Source: Yponomeuta sedellus (lineage: Eukaryota; Arthropoda; Insecta; Lepidoptera; Yponomeutidae). Taken from it: DNA of 64,000 nt. The position numbers and the translations under genes were made by a program. Below are positions 29,838-44,800 of the stretch, piece by piece (position 1 is the first letter of the stretch; each line of letters opens with the position of its first letter). The notes beneath the pieces were generated by a model. It was given only the letters and a program-made list of their open reading frames with translations. It did not search any database and had not been told where the DNA came from. The stretch lies in assembly GCA_934045075.1 (NCBI GenBank), contig OW203723.1:4046577-4110576 (forward strand), read 5' to 3'.

Positions 29838-32800
29838 GTGAGTTCCAGTTTATTCTGTTCTATGACAAATTTCAACAAGGCATTCTAACCATGATTTAGA
29901 AACATAACGCTAGTTTTGAAAATCAGGGACGTCAAAAAAACAATTTTTAGTTACACAAAATCACTTTTTTTAAGCATAGATATAAATATTTATTGATTTT
30001 ATTTAGTTTTTTTTTTTTATTTGTTTGCCAATAATCTTAAGTTAACATGACAGGGGATCCCTATTGCGTTAACAAGTTTCCGAATAGTTGAGTAGCAATT
30101 ATACCACATAACCAGGTACTTAAAACTTAAACTAATATTAATATACACACTAAAAAAATACTACTTACAATAACACAACACAAAAAGAGTGATTTTTGTG
30201 AACTCATTCAGAGAACAGAAAAATAAATCTGTTATCTCTGCGACCCGGTTTAAAGTGGCCAGCGCCCGCGTGAGAGGTGCGTGATAATAATAACTACATG
30301 CGGCCTGTGAATTTATCCACCTGGATTATGGATTGTGTTTTTCATAAGGCTGTAAACCTATAAGTCCAGTGTGAACTGAAAAAAGAGGTTCTGGATTTAA
30401 ACAATTGATTCTCATAATATGAATGAGAGCTTCGGTCTTAGCACTAGAAACATTTAAATTTATTTTATTGGATCAGTACAAAAAGTTGAGTTGGATAAGT
30501 ATTCAGTTACAATATGCTATAATACCTGACAAATAACTTGGAACAAATTATTGACTTATATGGCTGCTATCGTGCGAAACCCACTCTGGTGGAGGCGTGT
30601 AATAGAGAAAATAAAAAGCAAATATTTACAATTCATATCAAGTCACATCCCCCCATGTGGGATGTGACTTAATATTCTTCAGACTGATTTAGTCTAGTTA
30701 GCAAATGATTAAAAAAAAATCCTTTTACAAGTGTCCATTACAAACTCATCCCAACCTTCATTCATTGCCCATTCAAATTAACTGTTGGGAATTATATCAT
30801 ACTAGATGTCCTGATTGTCTTTGTACTGCCATAGATCCCGTTTTCACGTATTTCTTATTACCAGGACAATAAATATCTTAGATATGGATGGCTTGAAAAA
30901 AGGGATAAATTTTATTTTAACAGTAATACAATCAAAAATATCTCATGGGAACTGATTCTGTTCAGCTGTGATGGAGGAACAAACATCATCAACAACGTTC
31001 ACATTTATAATTAGTAGGGTAGTAACTGGATACTCATCCAATTCACCGTTATACCAAGGAATTGTCTGCAACTTACTGTTGCCTGATATTTAAAATGTTT
31101 TAAACAATTTAAAATAAATCATAGGATGGCCTAGTTGTCTATGTTTTGTAACATAATGGCACAATAATTCATGTTTGGTATGAAGCAATTAGAGTAATAG
31201 TGCTGGAAACAGGTTCATGTTTGACTTGGTATGTAGGCAAGCCTAAAATATAAAATATTATTATTATTATTATATGATACACTAGCAGCTTAGAGCTGAT
31301 ACGTGTATGTCTTATCACTGCATTTGATTGTTTTTCGTTTTTACATGATTATCCAGTCTATTTTTAAAACAGTTCACTGAGTCTGCACTAACAATAGAGT
31401 CAGGAAGTTTGTTCCACTCTCGGACGACACGGTTTGGGAGGAAATGCTTTCGAGGGTTACTTGCACACTGAGAGTTGCTTATTTTAAGGTGGTGGCCTCT
31501 TAGGTGTTTATTTTCGTTCATAATGTAGATGTTATGTAGGTCTTGCACGTCATAGTAACCTGTGAGGATTTTGTATGTTTCTATGAGGTCTCCACGTTGT
31601 CGTCGTTGCTCGAGCGTAGTGAGACCAAGTGCTTCCAGTCGTTGCTCATAGGATTTCTGACGAAGTCCAACTACCATTTTTGTGGCTCTTCGTTGAACTT
31701 TTTCTAAGAGCTCAATATCTTTCTTCAGATAGGGACACCAGACCTGAAAACCGTATTCCAGCAGTGGTCTAATAAATGCCTTGTACAATTTTATGAATAA
31801 CTGTTTGTCAATATAGCTGAAAGATTTTCTTATCATATATGTAAGTGAATTAGCCTTTTTTGTAATTCCAAGTATGTGTTCGTCCCATTTTAGATTTCTA
31901 GTCACAGTGACTCCAAATACCATTGTTATTTCCTAAAAGTAAGTGTCCATAACACGCCAACCAATTTAAGGCAAGCCTAAAATATAAAATACGATTGTTA
32001 TTTCCTAAAAGTAAGTGTCCATAACACGCCAACCAATTTAAAATAGTAACCCCTACCTATGACTCACTGCATATGTAGGCCACATATGAGGTTAAGTGTG
32101 GAAATCTTAAGCCTAACTATCTACCTAGGACTGAAAGTTGTCGCTATAATCGCCATACAAAAGTTATCCCTGGACAGAAAACTATTTGGAGGAAAATAGC
32201 TATTGCTGTAGTGTTAAACCCACTCTGGTGCAGGCATGTAATAGAGAAAACATTGTGAGGAAACCTAAGTGTCCACAGTGTTCAAATACCTCACCGCTAG
32301 AAATTGCCAATCCTTGGTGGGCACGCGTGGTATATGCTCATAATTTCTCTGAGAGAAGGCCTGTGCCCTGCGGGATGAGACGGGGACTGCCTAGGCTAGA
32401 TTAAAAATAAAGTTTTAATTTTATTGAAAAACAACCGGAAAAATTCTACTATGTGATAGATGATTGTGAGATGTTAGATTGTTAGATGGTAGATGAGATG
32501 ATTACCAAAGGTGATAAATCTTCTAGAAAATTTCTATCATCAAAAGGTAAAATTATGTTGAAATAACTAACATCTGAAATGTACCATATTTGACGCAATT
32601 AAATATCTTGTATCTTCCAGAATCTAAACCCCAACAATCCTGACGCTCTGTTTCCGGGAGTGCTGGGAGGGTGGCGCGAGGACCTGCAAGGAAAAGAGAG
32701 GAGGGACTCCAGACAGCTGAAGAGAGATGTTTTTGTCAACACCAACTATGGTCAAGTGCAGGGTTTCAAGGTGACATTTTATTTTTGATATTCTTTCTTT

Positions 32801-35800
32801 GGCTATCATTGTTTTTTATTTATAGTAGTCGAATTCACAGTCACAAGTGATTGTGTTATGTGGAATGAAGTTTTTCTGTTAATCAAATACATAGAGCTAG
32901 TTTCTGAATTGAGAATTTCGCTAAGTAAATATGTAACTGTAGGGCTGTCTCATCGAATTCTCAGAAAAAAGCGTGACACAACGTTACTTAAGTATCATCG
33001 TCAGGCTATACTAGTCCACTGCTGGACATAGCATTCCCCTAAAAAGCGCCACGTTGTGCTATCATAGGGGGTAATGCCCATAATCCCCACGCTGGGCATG
33101 CGGGTTGGGGATCGCAGTTCGGTGTACTGTACTAATTGTACTGCAGGGGGCGCTGCTGCCCACCCCCTAGTTTGTGTCCCTTAGTCGCCTTTTACGAGAC
33201 CCGCGGGAAGAATTTGGGTTGGTGCTATTCTCTAGGCCAACACCACACAGCATTCTAGTTTTAGTTACCTTTTTTAAATAGTTATGTTGGTTGCTTCATA
33301 GACTTTCATGCTGTGTGTACATATGTTTGGCGTTATGGTTTGACAAATGCCTTTTCACGACTTTAATGTAATGCTATGTCTTCGATTAGATTAGAACTCT
33401 TTATTGTACACACTAGAAAACAAACTACATAATAAGGCTTACATATCTAACTATTGCCGTATACAGTTGGCGGTCTTATCGCTAAAAGCGATCTCTTCCA
33501 GACAACCTTGGGATGTACCGTGTTCTGTATTTTTGTGTAATTGAGTAGGTATTAAATGATAGGTAGATAGGAATTATTCTTTACTAGCCGTGCCCCGCGG
33601 TCTATCGTATTTCCCATGGGAATAAGATATTTTCCCGTAGTAAAACGTAGTGTTAATCTAGGGTGTCAGCTAACTCTATACCAAATTTTATTAAAATCGC
33701 TCCAGCCGTATAGACGTGAAGAAGTAACAAACGTACACACTCACAAACTTTTGTCTTTGTAATATTAGTGTGAATGAATATGAATGTGAATTGATGTGAT
33801 TGTACGTCGATGATCTGAGGCAGATTGTTGGCAGTGGTTAGATGACGATGGCCAAGGATAGAAGGAAATGGCGTGCCTTGAGGGAGGCCTATGTCTAGCA
33901 GTGGACGAGTACACGCTGATTGATTGATTCTTTATTGTACAGAGAGATTACATTAACAGAAATTAAGATTAGGAAATAGTGATGCGAAGAAAAATACTTA
34001 TTTTCTCTATTTTTATCCTTGTATGAAATAAAGTCTTTGTTCCAGGTGTACATTTATGACAACCCTGACCCTACCTCGGGATACCGACCCTGGTTGACAC
34101 CAGTTGAGAGAATACAAGGGGAGGTGTCTACTTTCCTTGGCATACCTTATGCTAGGCCTCCGGTTCTAGAAGGACGATTTAAGGTAAGCCGTATTACACC
34201 TGTGGCGAGTCAACTCTGCGCGCGTACTATATACTCTGACATTCATGGATTGCAAGCAAAATGTTACACATAATATAAGGTTAATATAATGTTCGACGAA
34301 TATCAGTCTGGCCGGCCGTCCCCAGACATACGATCTGCCTGGGAATTTTCCTTTCTAGTGGAATCATAAATAAGAAAAAAAACCGGCCAAGTGCGAGTCA
34401 GACTCGCGCACCGAGGGTTCCGTACAAACCTGTATTATAGACCTGAGTATTTGGTATGAATTTCAATTTAATACCTCTACGCGTTTATGAGGAAATGGGT
34501 AGTAAGTTTAAAATTATTAAAAAAAAAATATATTATGAGATGTAACTAAAAATTTATGGTTTTCGTAATTTTTCCTTTATCTATGTTATAAGACGTTGCT
34601 TCGTACCAAATTTCAAGATTCTGAGTTCACGGGAAGCACCCTGTAGGTTTTGATTCCCTTGCAAGTGTCGAAAATTTGCGGCATAAACGGCTGTATCTTT
34701 TGATTGCGTTGGCTTAGAAGTTTGATTATTTCACAGCTTCAAGGGACAGTAGACCTGAGTAATTGATATAAATTTCAGCTTCATACCTCCACGCGTTCCT
34801 GAAAAAAAGGGTCTTGACAGACGGACGGACGGACGGACAGACGGACAACAAAGTGATCCTATAAGGGTTCCGTTTTTTCCTTTTGAGGTACGGAACCCTA
34901 AAAAGGAAAAATGTAAATGCTACAATAACATTTGACACTCAGCTATTCATTCTTAAAGCTCATTAATGCTTGGTGTGTGTGTACGTGTGTGTTTTGAAGA
35001 AGAATAAGAAACCATTTATTACATCAACAGAAACACACCACATTACAACATAAAATCTTCAAACACAATACCTACAAATATGGACACAAAAAATAATAAT
35101 AATAAAACTTAACTCGCATAAGTCGCGGCATTTAGTGAGTCTGTGTGTATTTTGTTTGTTTGTGTGTGTGTGTTTTGTGTGACTGTATGTAATGATTATA
35201 GACGGTACAATTTTTGTTTCTTCCCCCGCAGCCTCCCCGCCAACATCCTGGCTGGCAACTCCTGCAGGCGGTGGACTGGGGCCCGGCCTGCCCACAGCCC
35301 GTGCGTTTCACGGGAGCTACCAAGGGCATCCGAGACATGGACGAGGACTGCCTCTACTTGAACATATTCTCCCCTAATGTGAGTCTTCATTGTCTTCATT
35401 GCTGTTACTCGTGGTCATAAAATTCACCCCCCGTTTCTAAAATACTGAAAAGCACTGTCTTGGTAGTCAAGCTTGTTACCGCTACACCAACGCAGAAGGC
35501 ACAATAAAATATAGTAGGTATTTAATATTTTCGTGCGAGTGCTCCCCTCATTGTTCAAACTTAATCTGCAGGTTTGCTAAAGGTCATTCGAATGGTGGCG
35601 TGGTGGTCGGGTCATCTATCTCCCTCCAAAATGGTTGAGAATGATGATGGCTGACCTCTGCGTTATGCTTGTGAACGAGTGCTATACGTATGTGTTTCCG
35701 CAGCAGTTTTTATGTTTTCACGGCCTATGTAAAACAATTAAATAATGCTTTGGCATTTAAAGTTATTAAAGGCTATCATGGAATCTTATTCGTATAGGTG

Positions 35801-38800
35801 GTAACTAATGTAATAGATTTAAGAGGGCTTGAGAAAAGGTGGTCAGAATGGAGTTTTTTTTCCCGCTGCCTTTTTCTCCACTACATTACGGCCCGAAGGC
35901 AGCGGCTTTCAATTTCATGTTAAATAGTACTTTGACATTCAGCAAACAGAATTGACTCATTTAGTGTGAGTGAAGGTGCCACTGGACGCTGTATAAATCA
36001 TCCCATTAGGTAGATGCAAAGGCGAAATTCTTACGTAAAAATGTTACGTAAAATCTCTTGCAAACGTGACTGCTCCCACGGTCAAAACAAGAAATTGGTT
36101 TTGGGGGGACTTATTCTAACATATGTAACGTGTTATCTTTTATATTAATATAATACATACAGATTCATACACACATATTTCGTCGATATCAACCCTTGTA
36201 TGTTCCCACTGCTGAAGAACGGGTCTCTTCCGGCATCGCAGGAAGGTTAGGCCATACTCCACCACCGGGGCCAAGTCCGGTTGGTGGAGGATTGTAAGAC
36301 AGTGGCGGGCCTTGCTATCAGAAGTTATCAAGCCGCCCGTAAGGCCTCTGACGTGGCTTAACGACGGCCCTTACATGACAGCCGGCACAAACGGCTCAAC
36401 GTGCCTTGCGAAGCACGGAAGCGCTCGGAAGAAATTCCACTCGCGGTAATCACGTGACGGTCAACCATTCTGCACATGACCGCGCCTGTTGTTGCTTAAC
36501 AGAAGTGATTGATTCCAATCACTCGGTTCGACATATATATAGTTTCTACCTGTACACATTACTCATAAAATTGGACAGGTTTTGCTAGTCTCATAAACAT
36601 AAGGTGCAAAGTACCGCCCCCGCCAGACATCCTAGAGTGCTTCAAATTTAATCCCAAAATCACAGCGCTGACAAAATGGCCATTGGCACCACCGCCGCTC
36701 TATGAAATTACTGAATTAAACAAACTCTAATCACGTCTGAATAGCTGAACACCTCAATTGGGTCAGGCGAGAGGACGTGCGCCTGAGGTGTAGGCACACT
36801 GGACTGAAGAATCACCCCGATTTTTCCCATGAAAATTTTACGGTCGTATAGGATCGATAATATAGAAAGTAAGAAAAAGAAACTGTTCTTTGAGTTCCCG
36901 GTATTTCCGTACCGTTGCAGCATGATGGTAAAATTCCATTTTATTTTTTCCGTGACTGAGGTGTTCAACTACCTCAGCGCTTGTCAATGCAATCCAAATT
37001 GCCAATGCACGGTGGCCTCGCGAGGTAATTTAGCCCATACTCTATATCTCTGAGAGAAAGCCTGTGCCCTGCAGTATAGTGCTGCTGTAAATATAGGCTA
37101 CATAAAAAATCAATGATGTCTGATGATGATGTAAAACCACGTACATATTGCGGCCAGTTTTTAACAGGCCTGAATCATCATCAGCCATCTGTCCAAATTA
37201 CTTGGTCTGAACGATTTCTATTTAAAAAAAAATTCTTACAATTTGGTATAGTGCCACTATGTTGTATCAAAGAAGTCACCAAGCACTGAATTCAAATTAT
37301 GCAAAAACTGCGATTTTATAATTGCCTTAATTTTTCCCCTTTTTAATCTATATAATAGGTTACCTTTAGATGTATTTGTAAGTTGTACCGCATGCGTCAG
37401 TGCTTAGTAATTTCGCGGATTTCAGTTCAGGGTCTACTTTAATTTATATCCGTGAATTTCAATAAATAATATTTTTCCCATTTGATAACTGTCTCCCCCA
37501 CTTGGTAGGCCTAACGTCACTCCGGCCGAAAAATAAATAAGCACAGTGTAAACGTGACTTTAGAGATCTAGGTTGTCTACCCCGGTGGGTAACCTTTTGT
37601 CCCCAGCGTTCGAAACTAGTTCATCTGATAGGGTGGCCGGAATACTGAATGCAAAACCGCCGCGGGATTACCGCCCGGGTATTGTTTGGCACAATCACGT
37701 AGGCAATTATTTGTAATTTAATTAGTTCGTTTCGCTCGTGTCTGAGTGATAAAGTAGCTATGTGGATATACTGCGTATGGCTAGGCCTTTGTTCTTGGTA
37801 AGTGCTATTGTAGATTGTTTAAACATTACGATGTTAATTTATTTTCATTTTAAACCGTTGAGGACGCATTTTCACAATGGTTGTAGGCTCGACAGAGTGA
37901 CACATCTTAGTGACTAAAAACTGTATAGGTCACTAAGCCCACTCCCATGGATAATTTAATTATTAGTATGTATGTAGATCTATTAATTTAATTATTTATG
38001 TATGGTTTATTTATATAAATTCCTAACGTTGAATTCTTAATTTAAATATTTCTTAATTGCACCGACTACCCGTCTCTAGTTTCTTTCTTTTCTCCGTCTA
38101 CGGTTGCCTAGAAGAAATTGCTTTTAGTAATAAGGCCGCCATTTGTACCATATTTTTTTACAATTTCTCTTACGGTAATTTCTGTGTAAAATAAAGAATA
38201 TTCTATCTATCTATATAATATGGTGCTGTACACACATCTTAGTGAATTCTGATTTTTGATTCAGTTCAAAGTTGGCTGCTGCTACGTATAGGCCTACGCT
38301 ACGCTACGTACTACGCTACGTATGTTGTCCCCTCCATTTCCATTTCAGTCCCCAGACTCTCGCCAATGAGAAACTCTATTCCTTAGGAGCTCTTTGAATC
38401 GAGAGATTCCTCTGTGACTATAGATTCAATAAATACTTTTTTCGCCAAGATGGGAGAGACCTTAGCTGAAAAAATTGAAGTGAACTTGCCTCCCTTGCCA
38501 GTATCTATGTGTAATAATAAAAGTACTATAAATTCCTTTGTTCTTTTACCAACTGACTGTGAAGAAGTGCAAAGAGTAATAAATAATTTGAAAAGTGACT
38601 GCTCCGCGGGATGGGATATTATCACAGCTAAAGCACTTAAATGTATCTCCGAGAAGATTGCACCTGTGCTTAGCTTTTTGCTAAACCTTTGTATCGACAG
38701 TGGTGTTTTCCTGGAGTTTTGAAAAAATCCGTAGTCCATTCTATCTATAAGACGGGAGACAGATCATGTGTGAACAATTATCGGCCCATTTCGATACTTA

Positions 38801-41800
38801 CATCTGTTTCAAAGATATTTGAGCGTATCTTAAATTCTAGACTGACAACTTGACAAGGTGGATCTTTTTCGCACCATCAAGCGGTACAAAGTAGCCTACT
38901 GAAGCCATGTGCTGTAAAGCAAGAGATACCAATTGCTGCAAGCTATTTTGATGGTCAAAGTGGAAGGAAAGAGAAGGCCGGGCAGAAGAAAGATGTCATA
39001 GTTGTGCCACATCAGAGACTGGACCGGTGTTAAAACAGCGCAGGAGCTGTTAAAATTTTCACTGAGCAGAGACCGTTGTAAAGAGCTGACAGCCAACGCC
39101 CAGTAACAAAGAGGCACTTAAAAAAAAGACGTTGCTGCTTATTTCATGCCACAGCACTTTCTCCTTGTTATATAAGCATGGGAGTATTTAATTTCCTCAC
39201 TGCAAATCCCGAGTTTACTGAAGGCCTATATACTACAATAATATTGGTCAAAGGCGCCGACACCACAATAGCTAACCTGACGATTTAATTGTAAGGACGT
39301 CAACCCACTAACAGCATTAATTAACTAAGCTACTGGCCACGAGGTTTAATTTGTCACAATTTGCCGCTCACCACACTATTGTGCCACGGACAGAGCGGAT
39401 TTTAATATTTAAATACTACTGTTTACTAAACAATGAAAGGGAAAACTAAGGGAAAAATTTACAATAAACATGGAGCAATAAAATATACTTATTCTTCTAA
39501 ATAACCAGCCTACGGAAAAGAGTGAAAAGCAGGTCGTTTATAAAATTCAATGACATCAATCGCGATTATTTATTAGGTAAAATGTAATCGAATTAATTCC
39601 TGACGTCATAAATATGTATGAGCATAGCGAGTCATTAAGGAGTACTTACTAAATTCAATAGTTACCCTTGTGTCCCTCCGCAGGGCATAGGTCTCCGCTC
39701 AGAAAGAGCGAGAATCTACGATCTTCACATTAATTAACTAATTCCAAACCACTCAATCACTTATCTCGGTACCAAACTCGCATACCCTGTGCTAGGGTAA
39801 CCAGGCAAAGACATCTAAAAAATAGAGAGGCACCAGACTGACGCCATTTTTACTAATACACGGTGGCCACAGTTGGAATTGAGCCCACCACCACCGGCAT
39901 GGTAATCAGACGTAATCAGATACCGCTAGGCCGTGTATCGTGCGTTATCAACCCTTGTATGTCCCCACTGCTGGGGCACGGGTCTCTTCCGGCATCGCAG
40001 GACGGTTAGTCTATACTCCACCACGGGGGCCAAGTCCGGATTGGTGGAGGATTGTAAGACAGTGGCGGGCCTTACTGTCAGAAGTTATCAAGCCGCCCAT
40101 AAGGCCTCTGATATGGCTTAACGACTGCCATTATATGACAGCCGGCACGTATGGGCTAACCTTCCTGCGACGCTGTGAAAGTCCTGTGCCGCAGCGGTGG
40201 AAACATACAAGGGTTGATATCGATATCCCGATGGCGCCAATACTGGCGAAGGCGGCTTGGACAAAAACAACGGGGACTGGTGGGCGTAGTGACGCGGTGC
40301 ACATGATCAGTGTGTATTCCATCCTTCATTCAAAATCGCTCTCGCACTATTTCGTGGCATTTAGTTTAGTCATCCGAAACGAGATATTTTGATTGGCCGA
40401 CCGCTGCATGCAATTAAGTCGATCATTGCAGGTTTCAATTTATTCACCTGCGTCAGACACTTTGTCAACATTGTCTACTGATGAATTCTCCGTAATTTTG
40501 AAACTGTTCAATTGACGACACATTTTGTTATTGGGACCATCTAATACCGAATTTGTCCAAGATTTCCATAATAAACTTGTCACCACTGGTTAAAAATTTA
40601 GCCTTTTTACTTACATTTTTCCCTTACTCCGGTAGTCATAGTCACACACTTAGTTCTACATGTATGACTACTAAGAAAAAAAAATCAAGTATTTGACACG
40701 TTTGTGTCAGTCAATTCGTTAATTGACACAAAGTTGTCAATCAATTCGTTAATTGACACAAAGGTATCAATTAACGAGTGGCAATTTCAGCGCTGAGGTA
40801 ATATAGGTCTTTTATATAATTCCTGGTGTACCGAAGCGGTGGTAGCTTAGTGGGTAGAACCATGGACTGGCAAGCGAGAGCCCCAGGTTCGATCCCGAGT
40901 GCGGGCATGTACCAATGACTTTGTTTAATTTCAAAGTTACGTACATTTGCGAATTTGTAGTCGCAATACCACACGCTAACGGTGAAGGAAAACATCGTGA
41001 GGAAACCCGCGTCTTGGTTGGCTCCACACGTATTGACTAGTCTTTCCTGTGGGCTAGGCCGACTAAGCTGTCAGGATGGTATAGGTGCTGGGCAAGCCTA
41101 AACCAACTATAAAAACCATGTCCCAGGCACTACAGCGTCGGAGTGGTCCCTTCAACCATCTAGTGTGAGTGAAGATACCACTGGACGCTGTACAAATCAT
41201 CTCATTAAATAGATGCAAAAAGGGTGTACCTACATGCAATAAAGAATATTCTATCTATCTATTTGAACATCACAGACAATAAGGTTTCCTCACGATGTTT
41301 TCCTTCACATTTAACGAGTGGTATGGCTACTATAACTTTACAAATGAACAAAGTCATTGATACATACCCGCAATGGAAATCGAAGCTGGATCTATGGTTT
41401 AATAAACAATGGTAGATCTTTCTTTTAATTAATTATACTTAATAGGTATCTATTTAATACATACCTACTAAGCCTACGAACATAGTTTTTACCTTTAGTT
41501 TAGTTTTAACTAACGTCACTATGGATCACTGTTTTTTTTTCTTCCGAAATAAATGTTTATTATTATTATTAAACTTAAGGCCTAGCACGCATTGTGAATT
41601 ACTGCGATTTGTTAATGACGATTCTTAAATCGTGTACTGATTTTGTTTTCCCAAGTGGGTGGTGCTTAAGGCGCAAGGCGGCGCTTATTAGCCCCTACAA
41701 TGGAAAAAAACATGTTCTTTTATAACGCGTCTTTAGCAAAAGTGAACATCATAAATCTTAAAAGATATATATAGTAGAAGCGCTCTTGGCCTAGTTGAAC

Positions 41801-44800
41801 CGAGTGATTGGAATCAATCACTTGAGCTAAGCAATAACTGGCGCGGACAGGTGCAGATGCGTGACCGTCCGGTGACTACCGCTAGTGGCATTTTTCCGAG
41901 CGCTTCCGTGCTTCGCAAAGCACGTTAAACCGTTGGTGCCGGCTGTCATGTAATGCCAGTCGCTAAGCCATGTCGGAGGCCTTATGGGCGGCTTGATAAC
42001 TTCTAACAGTTAGGCCCACCACTGTCTTACAATCCTCCGCCAACCCGGACTTGGCCCTCGTGGTGGAGTATGGCCTAACCTTCTTGCGATGCAGGACCCG
42101 TGACCCAGCAGTGGGGACATACAAGGGTTGATACCGATAACAAGTTATGATTTTTAGTCTATTGGTGGCGTTTGTCTCCAGATCCTTTCGGGTAAAATCC
42201 CGCGTTAATGTGTGCTACGCCTAAACATCGAACTCTCCCCTCAGACCGACGCCGGCGCCACTGCCCAGAAGTACTCCGTAATGGTGTACATTCACGGCGG
42301 GCAGTTCGCGTCCGGAGCCTCGAACCTGTTCCCGGCGCACGCGCTGGCCGCGTTCTACAACGTCGTCGTCGTTTCCTTCAACTACCGGCTCGGTGCTCTA
42401 GGTAAGGAGACAACAGGTTCTCTTGACACTATACTAAGTTCAATCAGAAACGGGCGTGTGAGATTCTGGAACACAAAAGACCGGAATTTAAATCAGATAA
42501 GCCCGGTTTTTAGAAATGGCAACAGCAAGACCGACCACGTTGCAGCCCGGCTTTTTGATTTTCAGAATATTGGCAACACAGAACACGTTGCAGGTTTCCT
42601 CTCGACTGGCGACGTATTTTAGCGTTTTATATCTATCGTTCAATCACTTAAGTCAGAAACGAGCGAGCGAGATTCGCTGACTCTTAGAACACAAAGGTCC
42701 GGCTTTTTAGCCGTTAAGTCCGTCTTTTTTATTTTCGGCAGTAGCAACACTAAACACCGCCCACGTTGCAAGTTTCCTCTCGACCGGCGACGTTTCTTAG
42801 CTTTTTATATCTGTCATTCAGACACTTGAGTCAGAAACAATTCAGCGATATTCGCTGACTCTTAGAACACAATAGTCCGGCTATTTTAGCCGATAAACCC
42901 GTCTTTTTGATATTCGGAAATGGCAACACTAAACACCGCCCGCACGTTGCAGGTTTTCTGTTGACCGGTGACGTTTGTTAGGTTTTTCAGTTCAGTCACA
43001 TCAGTCAGAAACGAGCGATCGAGGTTCGCTGACTCGTAGAACACAAAAGTCTGTTTTTCTTTTTTTTTTTGTGATTTGTAAAATGGCAACTTTAAACACC
43101 TGCCACGTTGCAGGTTTCCTCTCGACCGGCGACGAGAACTCGCCCGGAAACTACGGCATATTGGACCAGGCCATGGCGCTGCGCTGGGTCCACGACAATA
43201 TCGAGTGGTTCAACGGAGACCGGTCGTCCGTGACATTATTCGGGCCCGGCGCCGGCGCCGCCTCGGCCGGATTGCTGGCTGTTGCACCGCAGACCCGGGA
43301 CTTGGTCACCAGGATAATAGCTCAGGTATAGATAATAGCGCAATAAAAAATGTAAATAAATATATTCTTTCTTAGTTATACTTAATTCTTAATCACTAAA
43401 AACATTCTGGAATTATCGACGACACAATATCCGTGCCGAAATTTCCGAAAGAACTTAACTCCGATTTCTGTGTGTGTGGGTGGGTGTGAGTGTGTGTGTG
43501 TGTGGGTGGGTGGGTGCGTACGTGTGTGTATGTGTATTGTGCTTACGGAAACTTTTGCGGAATACGTTTAACTTAATATTACGTTTTTAACTACAAGTCA
43601 ACATGACAAATATTAATAACTGTGACAACTATTTTTAGAACTTCCAGTCTAACTAACGAATTTACAGTTATAACAATAATAATAATAAAAAATAAATATT
43701 TGTTTGTTTGTTACGCTTTATTGCACAAAAATTAAGAAATAGAAAAATAACTTAAATAACAGGTAAGTGTTGATGTACAAAGGCGGACTTATTTCAAAAG
43801 AAATTTCTTCCAGCCAGCCTAAGAAAGATTCTGACCAAAAAACAGAGAGCGGGAGATGGCAAATATAGCTAAACAAGAAAAATTTAATCTAAAATCACCT
43901 ATTTTAAGTTAATAGATAAAATTGTTACTATAGATAGCTATCAATAGATACTTACTAATATACACACATTGTACATAATTATAACTACTTAAATAGTATA
44001 TAAAATACATATCCATAATTCTAGACATACATATTTAGAGAAAAATAAACATACTTAAACAAAAAATACATAAATAAAAGTATTATACATTGGAAAGGAA
44101 GTGCTCTTTCAGTTTTGCACGGAACTGTGACACAGACGGACTGTCTCGGATTTCCCTCGGCAATGAGTTCCAGTGATGAGCAGCACGCACAGAGAATGAG
44201 GTGGAGTAGAACTCAGTGTTGCAGACTGGGACTTGCAATGCTCTAAGATCACACGCTCGCTGTGGTCTGGTCCGCGGCAACAGTGAAAATCTCTCCCGAA
44301 GGTACACGGGCGCACTAGGGTTTCTAAGGATGTTGTAAAGGAGAGTCAACATATGCAAGTTGCGGCGCATTCTGATTGGAAGCCACTTTAATAGGCGACG
44401 GTATTCAGACACATGGTCGTACTTTTTTAGACCGTAAACATACCGAATGGCCAGATTTTGGAGACGCTCAAGCTTGTTGACCAGAACCTCGGTTGCATCC
44501 ATGAAACAGACATCAGCGTAATCAAGCAGTGGCAGTAGCAGCGCCTGGGCAAGCGTCACTTTCGTTTTGAAAGGCAAAAAGTTTTGAAGCCGTTTGAGGG
44601 AATGAAACGAAAAGTGCATGTGTCTACTAATGTCATTGACCTGAGCCTGCCAAGAGAGATTACAGTCCATGATGAGCCCGAGGTTATTCATGTTTATTAT
44701 TTAATATTCATGGACATATTACACAGATCTCGTTAGCCCTATACTAAGTACAACTAAATGACTTGCGTTATAGGTGCTAACTCGACGATAGATTTACAAT

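Noticed and set aside
39340..39400. Relation of CACAATTTGCCGCTCACCAC to the sequence near 10670
   Set aside because: Similarity is limited to a few short words and could be chance.
31315..44691. The two 202-codon minus-strand frames as host genes
   Set aside because: Both are C-terminal pieces of non-LTR reverse transcriptases inside introns; the equal length is coincidence.
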